From contig JADLHJ010000027.1 in the NCBI GenBank assembly GCA_020848835.1, positions 124,001 through 188,000 on the forward strand: DNA of 64,000 bases, read 5' to 3'. The first letter of the stretch is position 1. Each line of letters opens with the position of its first letter. Below, piece by piece: positions 1 to 10,058 of this stretch. Position numbers and translations under genes: made by a program. The notes beneath the pieces are model-generated. The model was not told the DNA's origin. It saw only the letters and a list, made by a program, of their open reading frames with translations, and searched no databases. The stretch comes from Candidatus Hydrogenedentota bacterium. GTDB taxonomy: Bacteria; Hydrogenedentota; Hydrogenedentia; Hydrogenedentales; SLHB01.

Positions 1-472
1 AGGGGTCCCAACCAAAATATTGCAGGAGACCGTAGAGCGACGCGAGCGCGGCGGCACCGCAGAGCACGCGCATCAGGTTTTCCGCCTTATCGATGTTTTG
101 CACGAACTGTGCGGTCACAAAGTACAGCGTGACGAGCGCGGCAAAGCGCGCGCAGTGGAGCAATGCGAGCTGCGTATTCTCCGCTTGGGCAGCGGACACC
201 ACAGACGCGGCCAACCAAAGCAACAGTAATGGCGCGCATGGCCCGATATTGATTTTTATATCTGCCGACCGTAAAGCGACCATTGCGAACGATGCTACGA
301 GGCCAAGCGCCGCAATTGCGGAAATCAGATGTTTCACGTCACCGGCGGGATCGTTTGAGAAGGGGTAGACCGCGAGAATCAGTGCGGCGAGCGAGACCGC
401 AAGGATGGTGTGAGAGACCGCGTTGCTCGCGGGTGCATGCGCGCCAGTTGCAATTTTATTTGAATCGGACAT
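1..472 (-). CDS. O-antigen ligase-like membrane protein, N-terminal part
   Basis: The first 157 codons of a minus-strand gene that continues past the left edge. The start ATG is at 472. The protein is dominated by hydrophobic helices at about residues 18-36, 46-66, 78-96 and 106-125, then a helix ending in LYGLLQYFGWDP. That last motif is typical of O-antigen ligase/Wzy-type polymerases, often carrying TPRs at the C-terminus, which link polysaccharide units at the periplasmic face of the inner membrane. No good ribosome-binding site is seen upstream (the bases before ATG read AGTACTCCT). The gene is divergent from the glycosidase-like gene at 544, leaving about 70 bases for both promoters. 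The family call rests on hydrophobicity pattern and one motif, and the catalytic loop lies outside the window. Confidence 0.6.
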   Translation of the reverse strand, partial: MSDSNKIATGAHAPASNAVSHTILAVSLAALILAVYPFSNDPAGDVKHLISAIAALGLVASFAMVALRSADIKINIGPCAPLLLLWLAASVVSAAQAENTQLALLHCARFAALVTLYFVTAQFVQNIDKAENLMRVLCGAAALASLYGLLQYFGWDP

Positions 473-543
473 AGGAGTACTTATGATAACAAAGGGCGCA
501 ATCGTTACATATCGCGATGCACCGTAAGAACGGAGTCCACTCA

Positions 544-2913
544 GTGAAACGGAAATACGTGATTTTGTGTGCGTGCCTGTGCACTACCGTGGGTTTCGCG
601 GATGACACGCCGGTCCGCGCGGCGCAGTCCGAACTGGGCTATGCCTTGCGGACTACGCCCGAATACTCGCGGCCGGGCATGGCGTGTTGGTTTTGGCAGG
701 GCGACGAGTTCCAGCCCGAGGGATACAAGAAGTTCATCGACCTGCATCGTGAACATTCTGCGGTCACCCTCCTTACCACAAGTATTCGACACCCGGTCGA
801 GGTCACCGACCCGGCGGTACACGATCAGATCAAGCGGGCAGCCGAGTACGCCAAAGCCAATGATATGGCAATCGTGATGGATCTCGATGTGCGCCTCGCG
901 CGCCAGGCGTTTCAAGATTCCCATCCGGACGAGTTGCAGGAGATCGCGTGCCTGCGCGAAATACCGCTCACTGCGTCGGGTGAAGTGCAGTTATCCGTGG
1001 ATTCGATTGATCTCAGCGACCACTACACCTTCGGCAGCGCAAAAACCTACTGCACGGTTTCAAGCAGATTGTTGCGCGCCTATGCGTACAGCACCGGCCC
1101 GGATGGAATCGAACCGGATTCGATCGAGGATATAACTGAGCTTTGCCGCGTGGTGCAGGCAGATTCTAAAGGGTTAAACGTCGCGATCCCCTGCGATTCA
1201 TCGTTATCTGGCAAAACGGCCTGCGTGATCGCAGCCTTCACCCTCTTTACGCCGGATGTGTTTGCGCCGCACCTGATCGAATTTGAGCGCAACATCATGA
1301 AGCAATACTCGGACGTGCCGTTGGCAGGAGCGTGCAAAGACGAGTGGGGATTTCCGGGGCGATTCAAAGTAAATACAGACGACCTGTGGTATTCAGACGC
1401 CATGGCGCACGCATACGCAGAGAGGTATCCACCGCGCGATCTGGTCCCCGATTTGCTGTTGATGGCGAAGAAGCAGCGTGGCCGCGAACAAGAACGTCTT
1501 GCCGTGATCAATTGCTACATGGAGTTGTCGTGGAAGCGACATGCGGAAGTCGAAAACAAATTCTATTACGGAGTAAAGGAAACATTTGGGCAAAGTGCGT
1601 TATCGGCAACACACCCAACTTGGTATCCGTATCCCGGCGAATTGGAAGCGATCAAGAACGGTTTGGACTGGTGGGCCTGCGAACGCGACTTGGCGCAGAC
1701 CGATGAGTCCACGCCATTTTCTGCCCGCACTTCACTCACGAAAAAATGGATTAGTCCGCTTTGGTACAACATGTACTACAGCACAACGATCGAGGCATAC
1801 CAGCGTGAACTGTGGAGCTCAGTGCTCGCGGGAGGACGTATCAATTTTCACCCGCTCTACCCAGCGCCTTTGGCCGACGGCAACACGGCGATCTTACGCG
1901 GTGATCTCATGCGTGCAGAGCAGCGCATTCGTTTGTTGAACTACATCTCAAGCGAGCCAGTGGAATGCCCCGTATTGATCCTCTTTGGTCATCTCGGCGC
2001 ATTGAATTGGGTGGGAGATTCATTCGGCAAGACAGGCGTTGAGATCGCAAACGAATTGTGGGAGGCAGGATACTACACCGATCTCATGCCAACGAGCGAA
2101 ATACGGAGCGTAACGATGGATGGTGGAAGCGGGGATGTAATGGAATGGATGGGAATTAGAAGCATCCGCAACCGAAATCATTGGCCCAATAATTACAGCC
2201 CATCTTCTGTTGCCTCCGCTGGAGCATATGACGCAGTTGTGTTCTACCGGCCCGAGTTTGATGAAGGCCGAACAATGCCTGTCTTACGCCACCTTAGTTT
2301 GGACGCGAAGACAGCATTATTCCGTGTTGGCGAGTGGAACCTCGATCTTCGCGGAAGACCGCTTGAGGCCGCCTCTGCCTTGAATCAGCGCATGCGCGCG
2401 GTTGACGAAGCGTCGTGTGCGCGCGAAGTTATCGCATACCTTAAGGCGAAGGGCGTTGAGCCGCAGACGCCAGGTCGTATGCGCGGCGAGAAAGGATTCC
2501 CCGACTCAGTCGTGCCGCAATCGAGCGGCTATTGTCGCCTCTCTGATGGGACGACAATTCTTGCGTCGGGCGAAAAAGAGTTAATGGGCGACCCAATCCA
2601 AAAGACAATTAAGGTGCGCGGCTTCGAGGTAACAGTCGATGCGATTGGCGTGGTCGGCATTCAACTTCGGGAAGACGGCACCATTTACGCACTCGCTGCG
2701 GGTGGTCTAAAAACGTTCAAGTCAGCTGCACAATCGATCGAACTTCCAGAACGCTTGGACATCGCGTTTTTCAAGGAACCCGGTCATGAACCTCGCGGCA
2801 TCGTGCATGGCTATGACGGACCAATTCCGGATGCGTTGCTCACGCTCACCAAGGATTGGACGCGCGTGCGGGTGCCCACCCCCTATGTAGATCCGCCTGC
2901 TAGCGCGAACTAA
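544..2913 (+). CDS. Secreted glycoside-hydrolase-like protein
   Basis: 789 residues. I chose the GTG at 544 because GGAG lies 8 bases upstream and the protein then opens directly with a signal peptide (KRKYVILCACLCTTVGFADD). An in-frame ATG at 517 has no ribosome-binding site. The mature part starts with a motif around PGMACWFWQGDEF and alternates beta and alpha segments rich in Trp, Tyr and Asp, as in TIM-barrel glycosidases. A Rossmann-like stretch with CPVLILFGHLGALNW at about residues 480-495 resembles the glutaminase-like domain of GH42-type enzymes. I cannot assign a CAZy family or the catalytic acids; KDEWGFPG near residue 265 is one candidate site. The 3' end overlaps the convergent metX-metW gene by 14 bases. 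Probably periplasmic polysaccharide degradation; function uncertain. Confidence 0.6.
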   Translation: MKRKYVILCACLCTTVGFADDTPVRAAQSELGYALRTTPEYSRPGMACWFWQGDEFQPEGYKKFIDLHREHSAVTLLTTSIRHPVEVTDPAVHDQIKRAAEYAKANDMAIVMDLDVRLARQAFQDSHPDELQEIACLREIPLTASGEVQLSVDSIDLSDHYTFGSAKTYCTVSSRLLRAYAYSTGPDGIEPDSIEDITELCRVVQADSKGLNVAIPCDSSLSGKTACVIAAFTLFTPDVFAPHLIEFERNIMKQYSDVPLAGACKDEWGFPGRFKVNTDDLWYSDAMAHAYAERYPPRDLVPDLLLMAKKQRGREQERLAVINCYMELSWKRHAEVENKFYYGVKETFGQSALSATHPTWYPYPGELEAIKNGLDWWACERDLAQTDESTPFSARTSLTKKWISPLWYNMYYSTTIEAYQRELWSSVLAGGRINFHPLYPAPLADGNTAILRGDLMRAEQRIRLLNYISSEPVECPVLILFGHLGALNWVGDSFGKTGVEIANELWEAGYYTDLMPTSEIRSVTMDGGSGDVMEWMGIRSIRNRNHWPNNYSPSSVASAGAYDAVVFYRPEFDEGRTMPVLRHLSLDAKTALFRVGEWNLDLRGRPLEAASALNQRMRAVDEASCAREVIAYLKAKGVEPQTPGRMRGEKGFPDSVVPQSSGYCRLSDGTTILASGEKELMGDPIQKTIKVRGFEVTVDAIGVVGIQLREDGTIYALAAGGLKTFKSAAQSIELPERLDIAFFKEPGHEPRGIVHGYDGPIPDALLTLTKDWTRVRVPTPYVDPPASAN

Positions 2914-4717
2914 TTACAAAGACTGCTTCATCCGCGAGCATATTGGGCCACAGGTGGCCTGACCATACCCATCCCCGCTTGTTTAACGGGAATTCGCGTT
3001 CGATGCGGAAATTTCGTTGGCGGCAATAGTCACGAAAATCTTTGATCGATAGCACGTGCCGGTTCGGGCTGAGCCACCAGGCGTACGGCAAATTGCGCGT
3101 GACCGGTGCGCGGCCCAGGACCAGCGATTTCGCGCGCACCTTCCAAAATCCAAAATTCGGAAAGCTGACGATACATTTCTTCCCAACGCGCAGCATTTCC
3201 TGCAGAACGAAATCTGGTTTCTTAATGACCTGCAATGTCATGCTGAGGATCACGAAGTCGAAACTTTGATCGGGCAGCGTAGTGAGTCCCTTATCGATAT
3301 CCTGCTGAATGACGGAAATGCCGCGACGCACGCAACTAACGATGTTGCCTTGAGACAATTCGATGCCGGTGTCGTCCACGCCTTTGTAGTGGATCAATTG
3401 ATCCAATAACTCGCCGTCGCCGCACCCGATATCGAGCACGCGGCTGCCTTCTTCAACGAGATCAACGATCATCTCGTAGTCCACGCGGTGGCCTTCGTAG
3501 ATGCTCGCGGAAGACTGCGTCGGCGGGCCTAGATCGGTTTCACTGTCGACAAATGCCTGACGTCGCGCGCCTTTTCGCGCCGGCGTCATCACGTATTCGA
3601 GAAACCCGCCGATGAGTTTCTTCATCACGTCCACTTCAAGCAGGAACGCGTCGTGCCCGTAATCCGACTGAATGTTGCAGTAGGTCACGTCCTTTTTCTG
3701 GCGGGTAAGCGCATCGACAACCTGTTGCGATTGATAGGGCGGATACAACCAGTCCGATGAATACGACAAGACCATCGTCTTGCCTTGCACGAGCTTCATC
3801 GCATTGTCGAGCGAACCAAACTGCGCGCCGAGATCGAAGTAGTTGATCGCCTTCGTGACATACAGATAACTGTTCGCGTCAAAGCGGTTGACGAACTGCT
3901 CGCCTTGATAGTCGAGGTACGTTTCGACCGAAAATTCGCTGTTGAAATCGTAGCTATACTCGCTCGTGAATCGCAGCGCACGGCCAAACTTCTTACCCAT
4001 CGATTGATCGGACAAGTAGGTAATGTGCGCAAGCATCCGCGCGATGGCGAGGCCTTCGTCCGGCTGTTCATCGTTATCGTAATATGCGCCATCCTTAAAT
4101 GCGGGATCGGCCTGTATCGCGTGACGGCCTACAGAATCGAATGCAATTCCCATCGCGCTTAACACGGGCGTTGACGCAATCACAATGGACGATGCGACCA
4201 TTTCCGGGTAGCGCGTCATCCACGCAAGCGTCTGCATGCCGCCCATCGATCCGCCCGCGACACAGAGCAACTTTGTAATGCCCAAATGTTCCACAAGAAA
4301 ACGCTGCGCACGGACCATGTCATTGATGGTGATGACGGGAAATTCGAGGCCGTAGGGTCTTCCTGTTGCAGGATTTGTCGAACCCGGGCCCGTCGATCCA
4401 CGACAACCGCCGAGGACATTCGAGCAGATAATAAAATATTTAGAAGTATCAAAACCCTTGCCGGGACCAATCATATTGTCCCACCAGCCTGGCTTCGCGT
4501 CGGCTTCCGAATGAAATCCAGCGGCGTGCGCATCGCCGGAGAGTGCGTGCGTGATTAGGACCGCGTTCGACTTCTCTGTGTTTAGCGTGCCGTAGGTTTC
4601 GTAGGCGAGTGTGATCGGTCCCAGCGTGCGTCCGCCTTCGAGTTCCAACTCGCGCGGCGGCTCCGCAAAGGTGAAGAATTTCGTCTCGACGATTCCGACT
4701 GAGCCTTCTTGCGACAT
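2900..4717 (-). CDS. metX: Homoserine O-acetyltransferase fused to MetW
   Basis: 605 residues, clearly two proteins in one chain. Residues 1-375 are the alpha/beta-hydrolase MetX, which transfers acetyl from acetyl-CoA to homoserine: nucleophile Ser157 in GGSMGG, Asp322 in SSDWLYPP, His355 in YGHDAF. After a linker of about 30 residues, residues 405-605 are MetW, a class I SAM-methyltransferase fold with VLDIGCGDG at 427-435. In most bacteria metX and metW are adjacent separate genes, and MetW is reported to be needed for MetX activity in some. I chose the ATG at 4717, with AGGG five bases upstream, over an in-frame start at 4810 that would lie inside metY. It is the last gene of the cysK-metY-metX operon, 19 bases after metY, and supplies the O-acetylhomoserine used by MetY. 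Confidence 0.93.
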   Translation of the reverse strand: MSQEGSVGIVETKFFTFAEPPRELELEGGRTLGPITLAYETYGTLNTEKSNAVLITHALSGDAHAAGFHSEADAKPGWWDNMIGPGKGFDTSKYFIICSNVLGGCRGSTGPGSTNPATGRPYGLEFPVITINDMVRAQRFLVEHLGITKLLCVAGGSMGGMQTLAWMTRYPEMVASSIVIASTPVLSAMGIAFDSVGRHAIQADPAFKDGAYYDNDEQPDEGLAIARMLAHITYLSDQSMGKKFGRALRFTSEYSYDFNSEFSVETYLDYQGEQFVNRFDANSYLYVTKAINYFDLGAQFGSLDNAMKLVQGKTMVLSYSSDWLYPPYQSQQVVDALTRQKKDVTYCNIQSDYGHDAFLLEVDVMKKLIGGFLEYVMTPARKGARRQAFVDSETDLGPPTQSSASIYEGHRVDYEMIVDLVEEGSRVLDIGCGDGELLDQLIHYKGVDDTGIELSQGNIVSCVRRGISVIQQDIDKGLTTLPDQSFDFVILSMTLQVIKKPDFVLQEMLRVGKKCIVSFPNFGFWKVRAKSLVLGRAPVTRNLPYAWWLSPNRHVLSIKDFRDYCRQRNFRIEREFPLNKRGWVWSGHLWPNMLADEAVFVISSR

Positions 4718-4736
4718 TAATACCCTGCTTACTAAA

Positions 4737-6076
<1,340 letters not shown>

Positions 6077-6099
6077 AAACTAATTAATCTTTATGCGCA

Positions 6100-7026
6100 T
6101 TACACTTCGAACAACGGCGTGGACAGGTAGCGTTCGCCGGAGTCGGGCAGAATCGTAACAATCGTCTTGCCTTCAAACTCGTCGAGCGCTGCGAGCCGCA
6201 GCGCTACAGCCGCGGCCGCGCCGCAGCTTATTCCGCCGATGATGCCCTCTTCGCGCGTCAACCGGCGCGCATATTCAAATGCATCCTCATTGGTAATAAG
6301 TTCGATGCGGTCGACCATGTCCATGTCCAGCACGTCCGGCTTGAAGCCCGCGCCGATACCCTGAATCTTGTGAGGACCTCGCTGCCCGCCGGACAACACC
6401 GGCGAATTTGTCGGCTCGATCGCCACGCTCGTGATGGCTTTTTTCTTCTCGTTCTTGATGTAACGCGATATTCCCGTGATTGTGCCACCTGTTCCGATGC
6501 CGGACACGAGCACGTCAACCGATCCGTCGGTGTCGTTCCAAATTTCCGGGCCGGTGGTCTTGAAATGGATCTCCGGGTTCGCCGGGTTCTTGAACTGATG
6601 CGGCATGAAATAGTCCGGGTGTTCGGCCAGAATCTCTTCGGCCTGGGAGATTGCGCCGGGCATGCCTTTTTCACCAGGCGTAAGGACAAGTTGCGCGCCG
6701 AAGGCTTTCAGCATTTGCCGGCGTTCAAGACTCATTGTCTCCGGCATCGTAAGAATTAATTTATACCCGCGAGCTGCCGCGACGAACGCTAGTGCGATAC
6801 CCGTGTTGCCCGAGGTCGGCTCGACGATCGTGCCTCCGGGCTTCAAGGTGCCGCGCTTCTCAGCGTCCCAGATCATCGCCGCGCCGATACGGCACTTCAC
6901 GGAATAGGCGGGGTTGCGGCCCTCAATTTTTCCGTATACCTTCGCCTTCAGACCCTTGTCCAGCTTGTGCAGGCGCACAAGGGGGGTATTGCCGATGCTG
7001 TAGCTGTTGTCGTCGAACGCGCGCAT
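6100..7026 (-). CDS. cysK: Cysteine synthase A (O-acetylserine sulfhydrylase)
   Basis: 308 residues, a fold-type II PLP enzyme making cysteine from O-acetylserine and sulfide. PLP lysine is K44 in [17 protein letters not shown] at 71-76 binds the substrate carboxylate and GTGGT binds the cofactor phosphate. The sequence closely follows the E. coli CysK pattern ([30 protein letters not shown] at the C-terminus) rather than CysM or cystathionine beta-synthase. I chose the ATG at 7026, with GGGAGGA nine bases upstream, over a longer reading frame from 7113 that adds a low-complexity stretch not seen in the family. First gene of the cysK-metY-metX operon; a promoter lies at 7127-7156. Confidence 0.95.
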   Translation of the reverse strand: MRAFDDNSYSIGNTPLVRLHKLDKGLKAKVYGKIEGRNPAYSVKCRIGAAMIWDAEKRGTLKPGGTIVEPTSGNTGIALAFVAAARGYKLILTMPETMSLERRQMLKAFGAQLVLTPGEKGMPGAISQAEEILAEHPDYFMPHQFKNPANPEIHFKTTGPEIWNDTDGSVDVLVSGIGTGGTITGISRYIKNEKKKAITSVAIEPTNSPVLSGGQRGPHKIQGIGAGFKPDVLDMDMVDRIELITNEDAFEYARRLTREEGIIGGISCGAAAAVALRLAALDEFEGKTIVTILPDSGERYLSTPLFEV

Positions 7027-7126
7027 TTGCGAATTCCTCCCGAAATAGACGTTGCAGATTCGAGCGTGTCCGCGTTGCGCCAACGGGGCAAGGGCGCGGC
7101 TCATGGCTCCCAAGACAGTTTGGCAA

Positions 7127-7156
7127 ATCCTAGCACTCGCGGGAAAATCCAGTCAA
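7127..7156 (-). promoter_or_regulatory. Predicted sigma70 promoter of the cysK operon
   Basis: On the minus strand, TTGACT (7151-7156) and TAGGAT (7127-7132) are separated by 18 bases. Transcription would start near 7120, giving a leader of about 90 bases. I looked for a SAM or T-box type leader structure and saw no convincing one. Confidence 0.45.
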
Positions 7157-7186
7157 TCAAGCGGCAGTTCCCGCGGATGGCGCGCT

Positions 7187-7215
7187 TCGCCAGTTTCGTC
7201 ACCCGCTGGTATACT
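7187..7215 (+). promoter_or_regulatory. Predicted promoter giving a leaderless mRNA
   Basis: TCGCCA (7187-7192) and TATACT (7210-7215) are 17 bases apart. The -10 box ends six bases before the ATG at 7222, so the expected transcription start falls on or next to the start codon. There is no ribosome-binding site for that gene. Confidence 0.4.
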
Positions 7216-7221
7216 TGTATC

Positions 7222-7782
7222 ATGATGACCACCCACCCGAAGTCGATCCGTAGAAGGCTGCTCACCGTCCTTTACGAGCACTACCTCAAAGACCCGCTTG
7301 AAATGCTGACGCCCGAGGACGTGCTCTCGGACAGTATGGTGCCGCGGGAGGATTTATTGGCGAATATCCATTATTTAAGCGATAAGGGTTACGTCGAACT
7401 GATGATGGGCTACAACCCGCCGTGGTTCGCGGCCGTGCGAATTACGGCCAAGGGAATTGACCTCGTCGAAAACCGTTTCGAGTTCAACCTGCAATATCCG
7501 CCGGCGCCAGGCGACATCGAGGCGACCTTTGCGAACGTGCCTTCCCTAATGGAGCGCCTCGTGCAAGAGGCCGATTTTTCGCCGCTGGACGGCGAAGAAC
7601 GAAGGTGTCTGCTACGCGACGTCCTCTATTTGCGAGACGAACTGGCACGACCCGCCACGCGTTGGCGCGCCCATGTCATTGAGACGATGCTGAAGTGGAT
7701 CGAAGGATACTTCGAGGACCCTGCCGCGACGTTGCCTGTCCTTGCGGAGTTGAAGGACGCGATCAACGAAAAGCGGGAATGA
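7222..7782 (+). CDS. Winged-helix-like small protein, function unknown
   Basis: 186 residues starting MMTTHPKSIRRRLLTVLYEHY. Residues 10-75 look like a winged helix: three helices, the second and third around LTPEDVL and REDLLANIHYLSDKGYVEL, then a wing with an aromatic tip (GYNPPWFAAVRITAKGIDLVE). This layout is common in MarR/PadR-like and DprA-type winged helices. The C-terminal half is helical and acidic with no recognised domain. The ATG pair at 7222/7225 lacks a ribosome-binding site but lies directly behind a -10 box. It is divergent from the cysK operon, so it could regulate that operon, but this is only a positional guess. Confidence 0.6.
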   Translation: MMTTHPKSIRRRLLTVLYEHYLKDPLEMLTPEDVLSDSMVPREDLLANIHYLSDKGYVELMMGYNPPWFAAVRITAKGIDLVENRFEFNLQYPPAPGDIEATFANVPSLMERLVQEADFSPLDGEERRCLLRDVLYLRDELARPATRWRAHVIETMLKWIEGYFEDPAATLPVLAELKDAINEKRE

Positions 7783-7910
7783 TAAAGGGCGAAGCACGCA
7801 AAAGTGATTAGGTGGTGGTTCATCCGATACGAAGGCGGAGTTGTAATGCCCTCTATCCAAAATTGAAGGAGCATACCCTCGGTGCGCGACCCAGACGGCA
7901 CCCGGTAATT

Positions 7911-8891
7911 TTACGGTGATTTCGGTGCGGGTTTGGCCGGTGCAATCTTACTGCGGTTAGCAGCAAATATAACAACACGGTTCGCGGGAAGTGCGAAATT
8001 GCGCGGTGCTTCAAACCATCCCGCCCATGCGCCCGCTTGTTCCGTCGATTCCGTTGGTTCAGCTCCGTAGAGGCGCACGTGAAACGCGGTATCCACGTTG
8101 AGCGTGATCTCATTGCGCATGGCAATCGATCGATCCGCTCCACCAAATAGGCCAACTACCCAGCGCGCGTCTTTGCAGTCGTGCCGCAGCCGCGCGAGCG
8201 TTTCAGGCGCCGCACCAAGCTCGTCCCCGAGACTATCTGCCCCAAGCCCCGGTGCAAGAAATGCATCCGGACCGTATCGCATCATAAACGTGCGCGGACC
8301 AAACCATCTTTGGGCGATGGACTCCATCGAATTGATTATAACGACTGTCGGCGCTTGGCACGCATCCAGCGATGCCAACGCGCCGCTGAATTTTTCTTCG
8401 TCTCCGCGCGCAAATACCACAACGAATTGAACCTGCGCTGGATCGATTTCGGCAATGAAAGCAAACGCCGATTTGGAATCGCCGTCGTTCAAATCGACAG
8501 ACACACACGCCACTGCGTATTGCCGCGAAAATGGATTGGATGGCTCGGTAGCGGGCAGCACATACACCGATCGCAGGTTCTGATCGCCCTCGTCGCCTTC
8601 GCTCCATTCAAGCGCATACGCGCCGGGCACCGCTTCTGTCGGCACCGCCGCAGTCGCATATACGAGGCCATCCGCACCTTCTTTCCATTCAGGCGTGAGC
8701 GGGTATTGCGCGGCGTCGTTCGTCATCTTCAATTCACCGCGGCGCAACGCCTCCACGGCAAACGATTCGCCCGCATGCACGATCGCGGGCCGCGTATTGT
8801 TGGGTAGCCGCAACGCGCCAAGCATGCCCTCAGGGGTGCGCGCCATTGCGCATGCGCACACGAGTACGATGAAAAGTGTGCGGCCTATCAT
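7911..8891 (-). CDS. Secreted degenerate calcineurin-like phosphoesterase
   Basis: 326 residues with a signal peptide (MIGRTLFIVLVCACAMA). Residues about 40-110 look like an immunoglobulin-like domain. Residues about 125-250 follow the layout of secreted metallophosphoesterases: a predicted strand-helix core with ARGDEEKF where GDxxD is expected, IINSMES where GNHD is expected, then WFGPRTFMMRYGPDAFLAPG, typical of that family. The metal-binding Asp and His residues are missing, so it is probably not an active phosphoesterase. The ATG at 8891 overlaps the stop of the upstream PD40 gene (ATGA), so the two are translationally coupled and likely act together in the periplasm. An alternative longer start is unsupported. 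Confidence 0.5.
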   Translation of the reverse strand: MIGRTLFIVLVCACAMARTPEGMLGALRLPNNTRPAIVHAGESFAVEALRRGELKMTNDAAQYPLTPEWKEGADGLVYATAAVPTEAVPGAYALEWSEGDEGDQNLRSVYVLPATEPSNPFSRQYAVACVSVDLNDGDSKSAFAFIAEIDPAQVQFVVVFARGDEEKFSGALASLDACQAPTVVIINSMESIAQRWFGPRTFMMRYGPDAFLAPGLGADSLGDELGAAPETLARLRHDCKDARWVVGLFGGADRSIAMRNEITLNVDTAFHVRLYGAEPTESTEQAGAWAGWFEAPRNFALPANRVVIFAANRSKIAPAKPAPKSP

Positions 8892-9910
8892 TTTGTTTTC
8901 GCCGGACGCCACGCCGGTGCGAGATCGATGGCGTCGTGATTTGTGATCGCGCGCGCGTCGGAGCCATTCTCTCGGCAAATGTGCAACGCAGGCTTGCCGG
9001 TCCGCGTCGAAATAAATGCTATCCACTTTCCGTCGGGCGACCACGACGGAGACCAATTGCTTGACGATGCATCCACCGCGATTGGCGTGACCACCGTGCG
9101 TTGCGGCGTTACCTTGTAAATTCCTCGCGGACCGTCGCGAAACGACTCAAATGCAATCCACCCACCGTCGGGTGACCACACAGGGTTCCAATCCGCGTCA
9201 CGATGATTGCTCACGTCCGCGACCATGCGCCTCGGTCCGCTCACAAAGATTTCGCGATCCCCGCCGTCATTCGATTCGTATGCGAGCATTCCCGTTTTAG
9301 GATGCGTGGCGGGCGCCCACTCCACGTAGACCCCCTTGCCGCGCTCTTCCGCTAGAATAGTGATAGATTGAGGCCCAAGTTCGTACAGATCAGCCATGCG
9401 GCCATCTTTTTCGTTGCGTACACCGACTACAACTATTTCATCGTCCGACCGCCAAGCGGGGCGCAACATGGAAATTGTGCTTGCCGCCCCATCCTCGGAG
9501 GCAGGCTTGCCCCATTGGGTTTCGGCACCCGCAGCAAATTCGTAGACAAACAGTGCATGCCGTCCGCCCTCCGAAGCGCTATACGCCAGCTTGCTTCCGT
9601 CTGGAGACCAAGCCGGACTTTCGTTGTGTGGACGTGCGTGCGGAATCGCCGTGTCGGGCGAGCCGTCCAAGGTAATCACTCGAATTACTGTTCTATTGCC
9701 ATCACTCGTGGAATAGGCCAACTTCGAGCCATCGGGAGACCAAACGGGCGAGGCATCCCACGGCCCCGTGCAGGCGCGGGAAATTTGCCCAGTTGCGATA
9801 TCTACGACCACCACACGACGTTTTTGTTCGTTAAGTTGTTGAAGGAAAGCAACTTGTCCGGTTGGAGCTTGTCCAAGGGCAATGCCTGCGGATAGGAGAA
9901 ATGGGAGCAT
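8888..9910 (-). CDS. Secreted TolB-like PD40 beta-propeller protein
   Basis: 340 residues. A short signal peptide (MLPFLLSAGIALGQ) is followed by at least five PD40/WD40-like blades, each with the diagnostic WSPDG motif (SPVWSPDGSKLAYS, SPAWSPDGSKLAYS, NPVWSPDGGWIAFE, SPSWSPDGKWIAF). This is the six-bladed fold of the TolB C-terminal domain, which usually serves protein or ligand binding in the periplasm. There is no TolB N-terminal domain and no Tol-Pal gene nearby, so it is not TolB itself. It is coupled by a 4-base overlap to the degenerate phosphoesterase-like gene. The upstream intergenic region shared with the DUF2089 gene is strikingly AT-rich. Confidence 0.75.
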   Translation of the reverse strand: MLPFLLSAGIALGQAPTGQVAFLQQLNEQKRRVVVVDIATGQISRACTGPWDASPVWSPDGSKLAYSTSDGNRTVIRVITLDGSPDTAIPHARPHNESPAWSPDGSKLAYSASEGGRHALFVYEFAAGAETQWGKPASEDGAASTISMLRPAWRSDDEIVVVGVRNEKDGRMADLYELGPQSITILAEERGKGVYVEWAPATHPKTGMLAYESNDGGDREIFVSGPRRMVADVSNHRDADWNPVWSPDGGWIAFESFRDGPRGIYKVTPQRTVVTPIAVDASSSNWSPSWSPDGKWIAFISTRTGKPALHICRENGSDARAITNHDAIDLAPAWRPAKTK

Positions 9911-9969
9911 GTGCGTAGTCTAGCACGAACTCAAATGGTGGATAAAGCGCCCTGCCATCAGCGGATTCT

Positions 9970-10058
9970 TTCATATTGTTAAGTAATATTGCAATTAAAT
10001 TAAATAATAATCACAATATCAATTGCGTTTAATTAAATTTTTATTTAATATTAATAAT
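9970..10058. promoter_or_regulatory. AT-rich divergent intergenic region
   Basis: About 90 bases made almost only of A and T in an otherwise GC-rich neighbourhood, with repeated TTAATTAAAT/ATTTAATA words, including AATTAAATTAAATAAT and TTTAATTAAATTTTTATTT. It separates the PD40 operon from the DUF2089 gene and likely holds the promoter of the latter. No single -10/-35 pair can be picked with confidence in such sequence. It could be an operator or curved-DNA region. Confidence 0.5.

Noticed and set aside
3140..3165. CCAAAATCCAAAATTCGG resembling the dispersed AATCCAAAATC repeat
   Set aside because: It is inside the conserved MetW coding sequence (NFGFWK in the other strand) and is explained by the protein sequence.
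7027..7221. A SAM or T-box riboswitch upstream of the cysK-met operon
   Set aside because: I looked for the conserved stem and GA-rich core or the T-box motif and found neither; only a promoter was seen.
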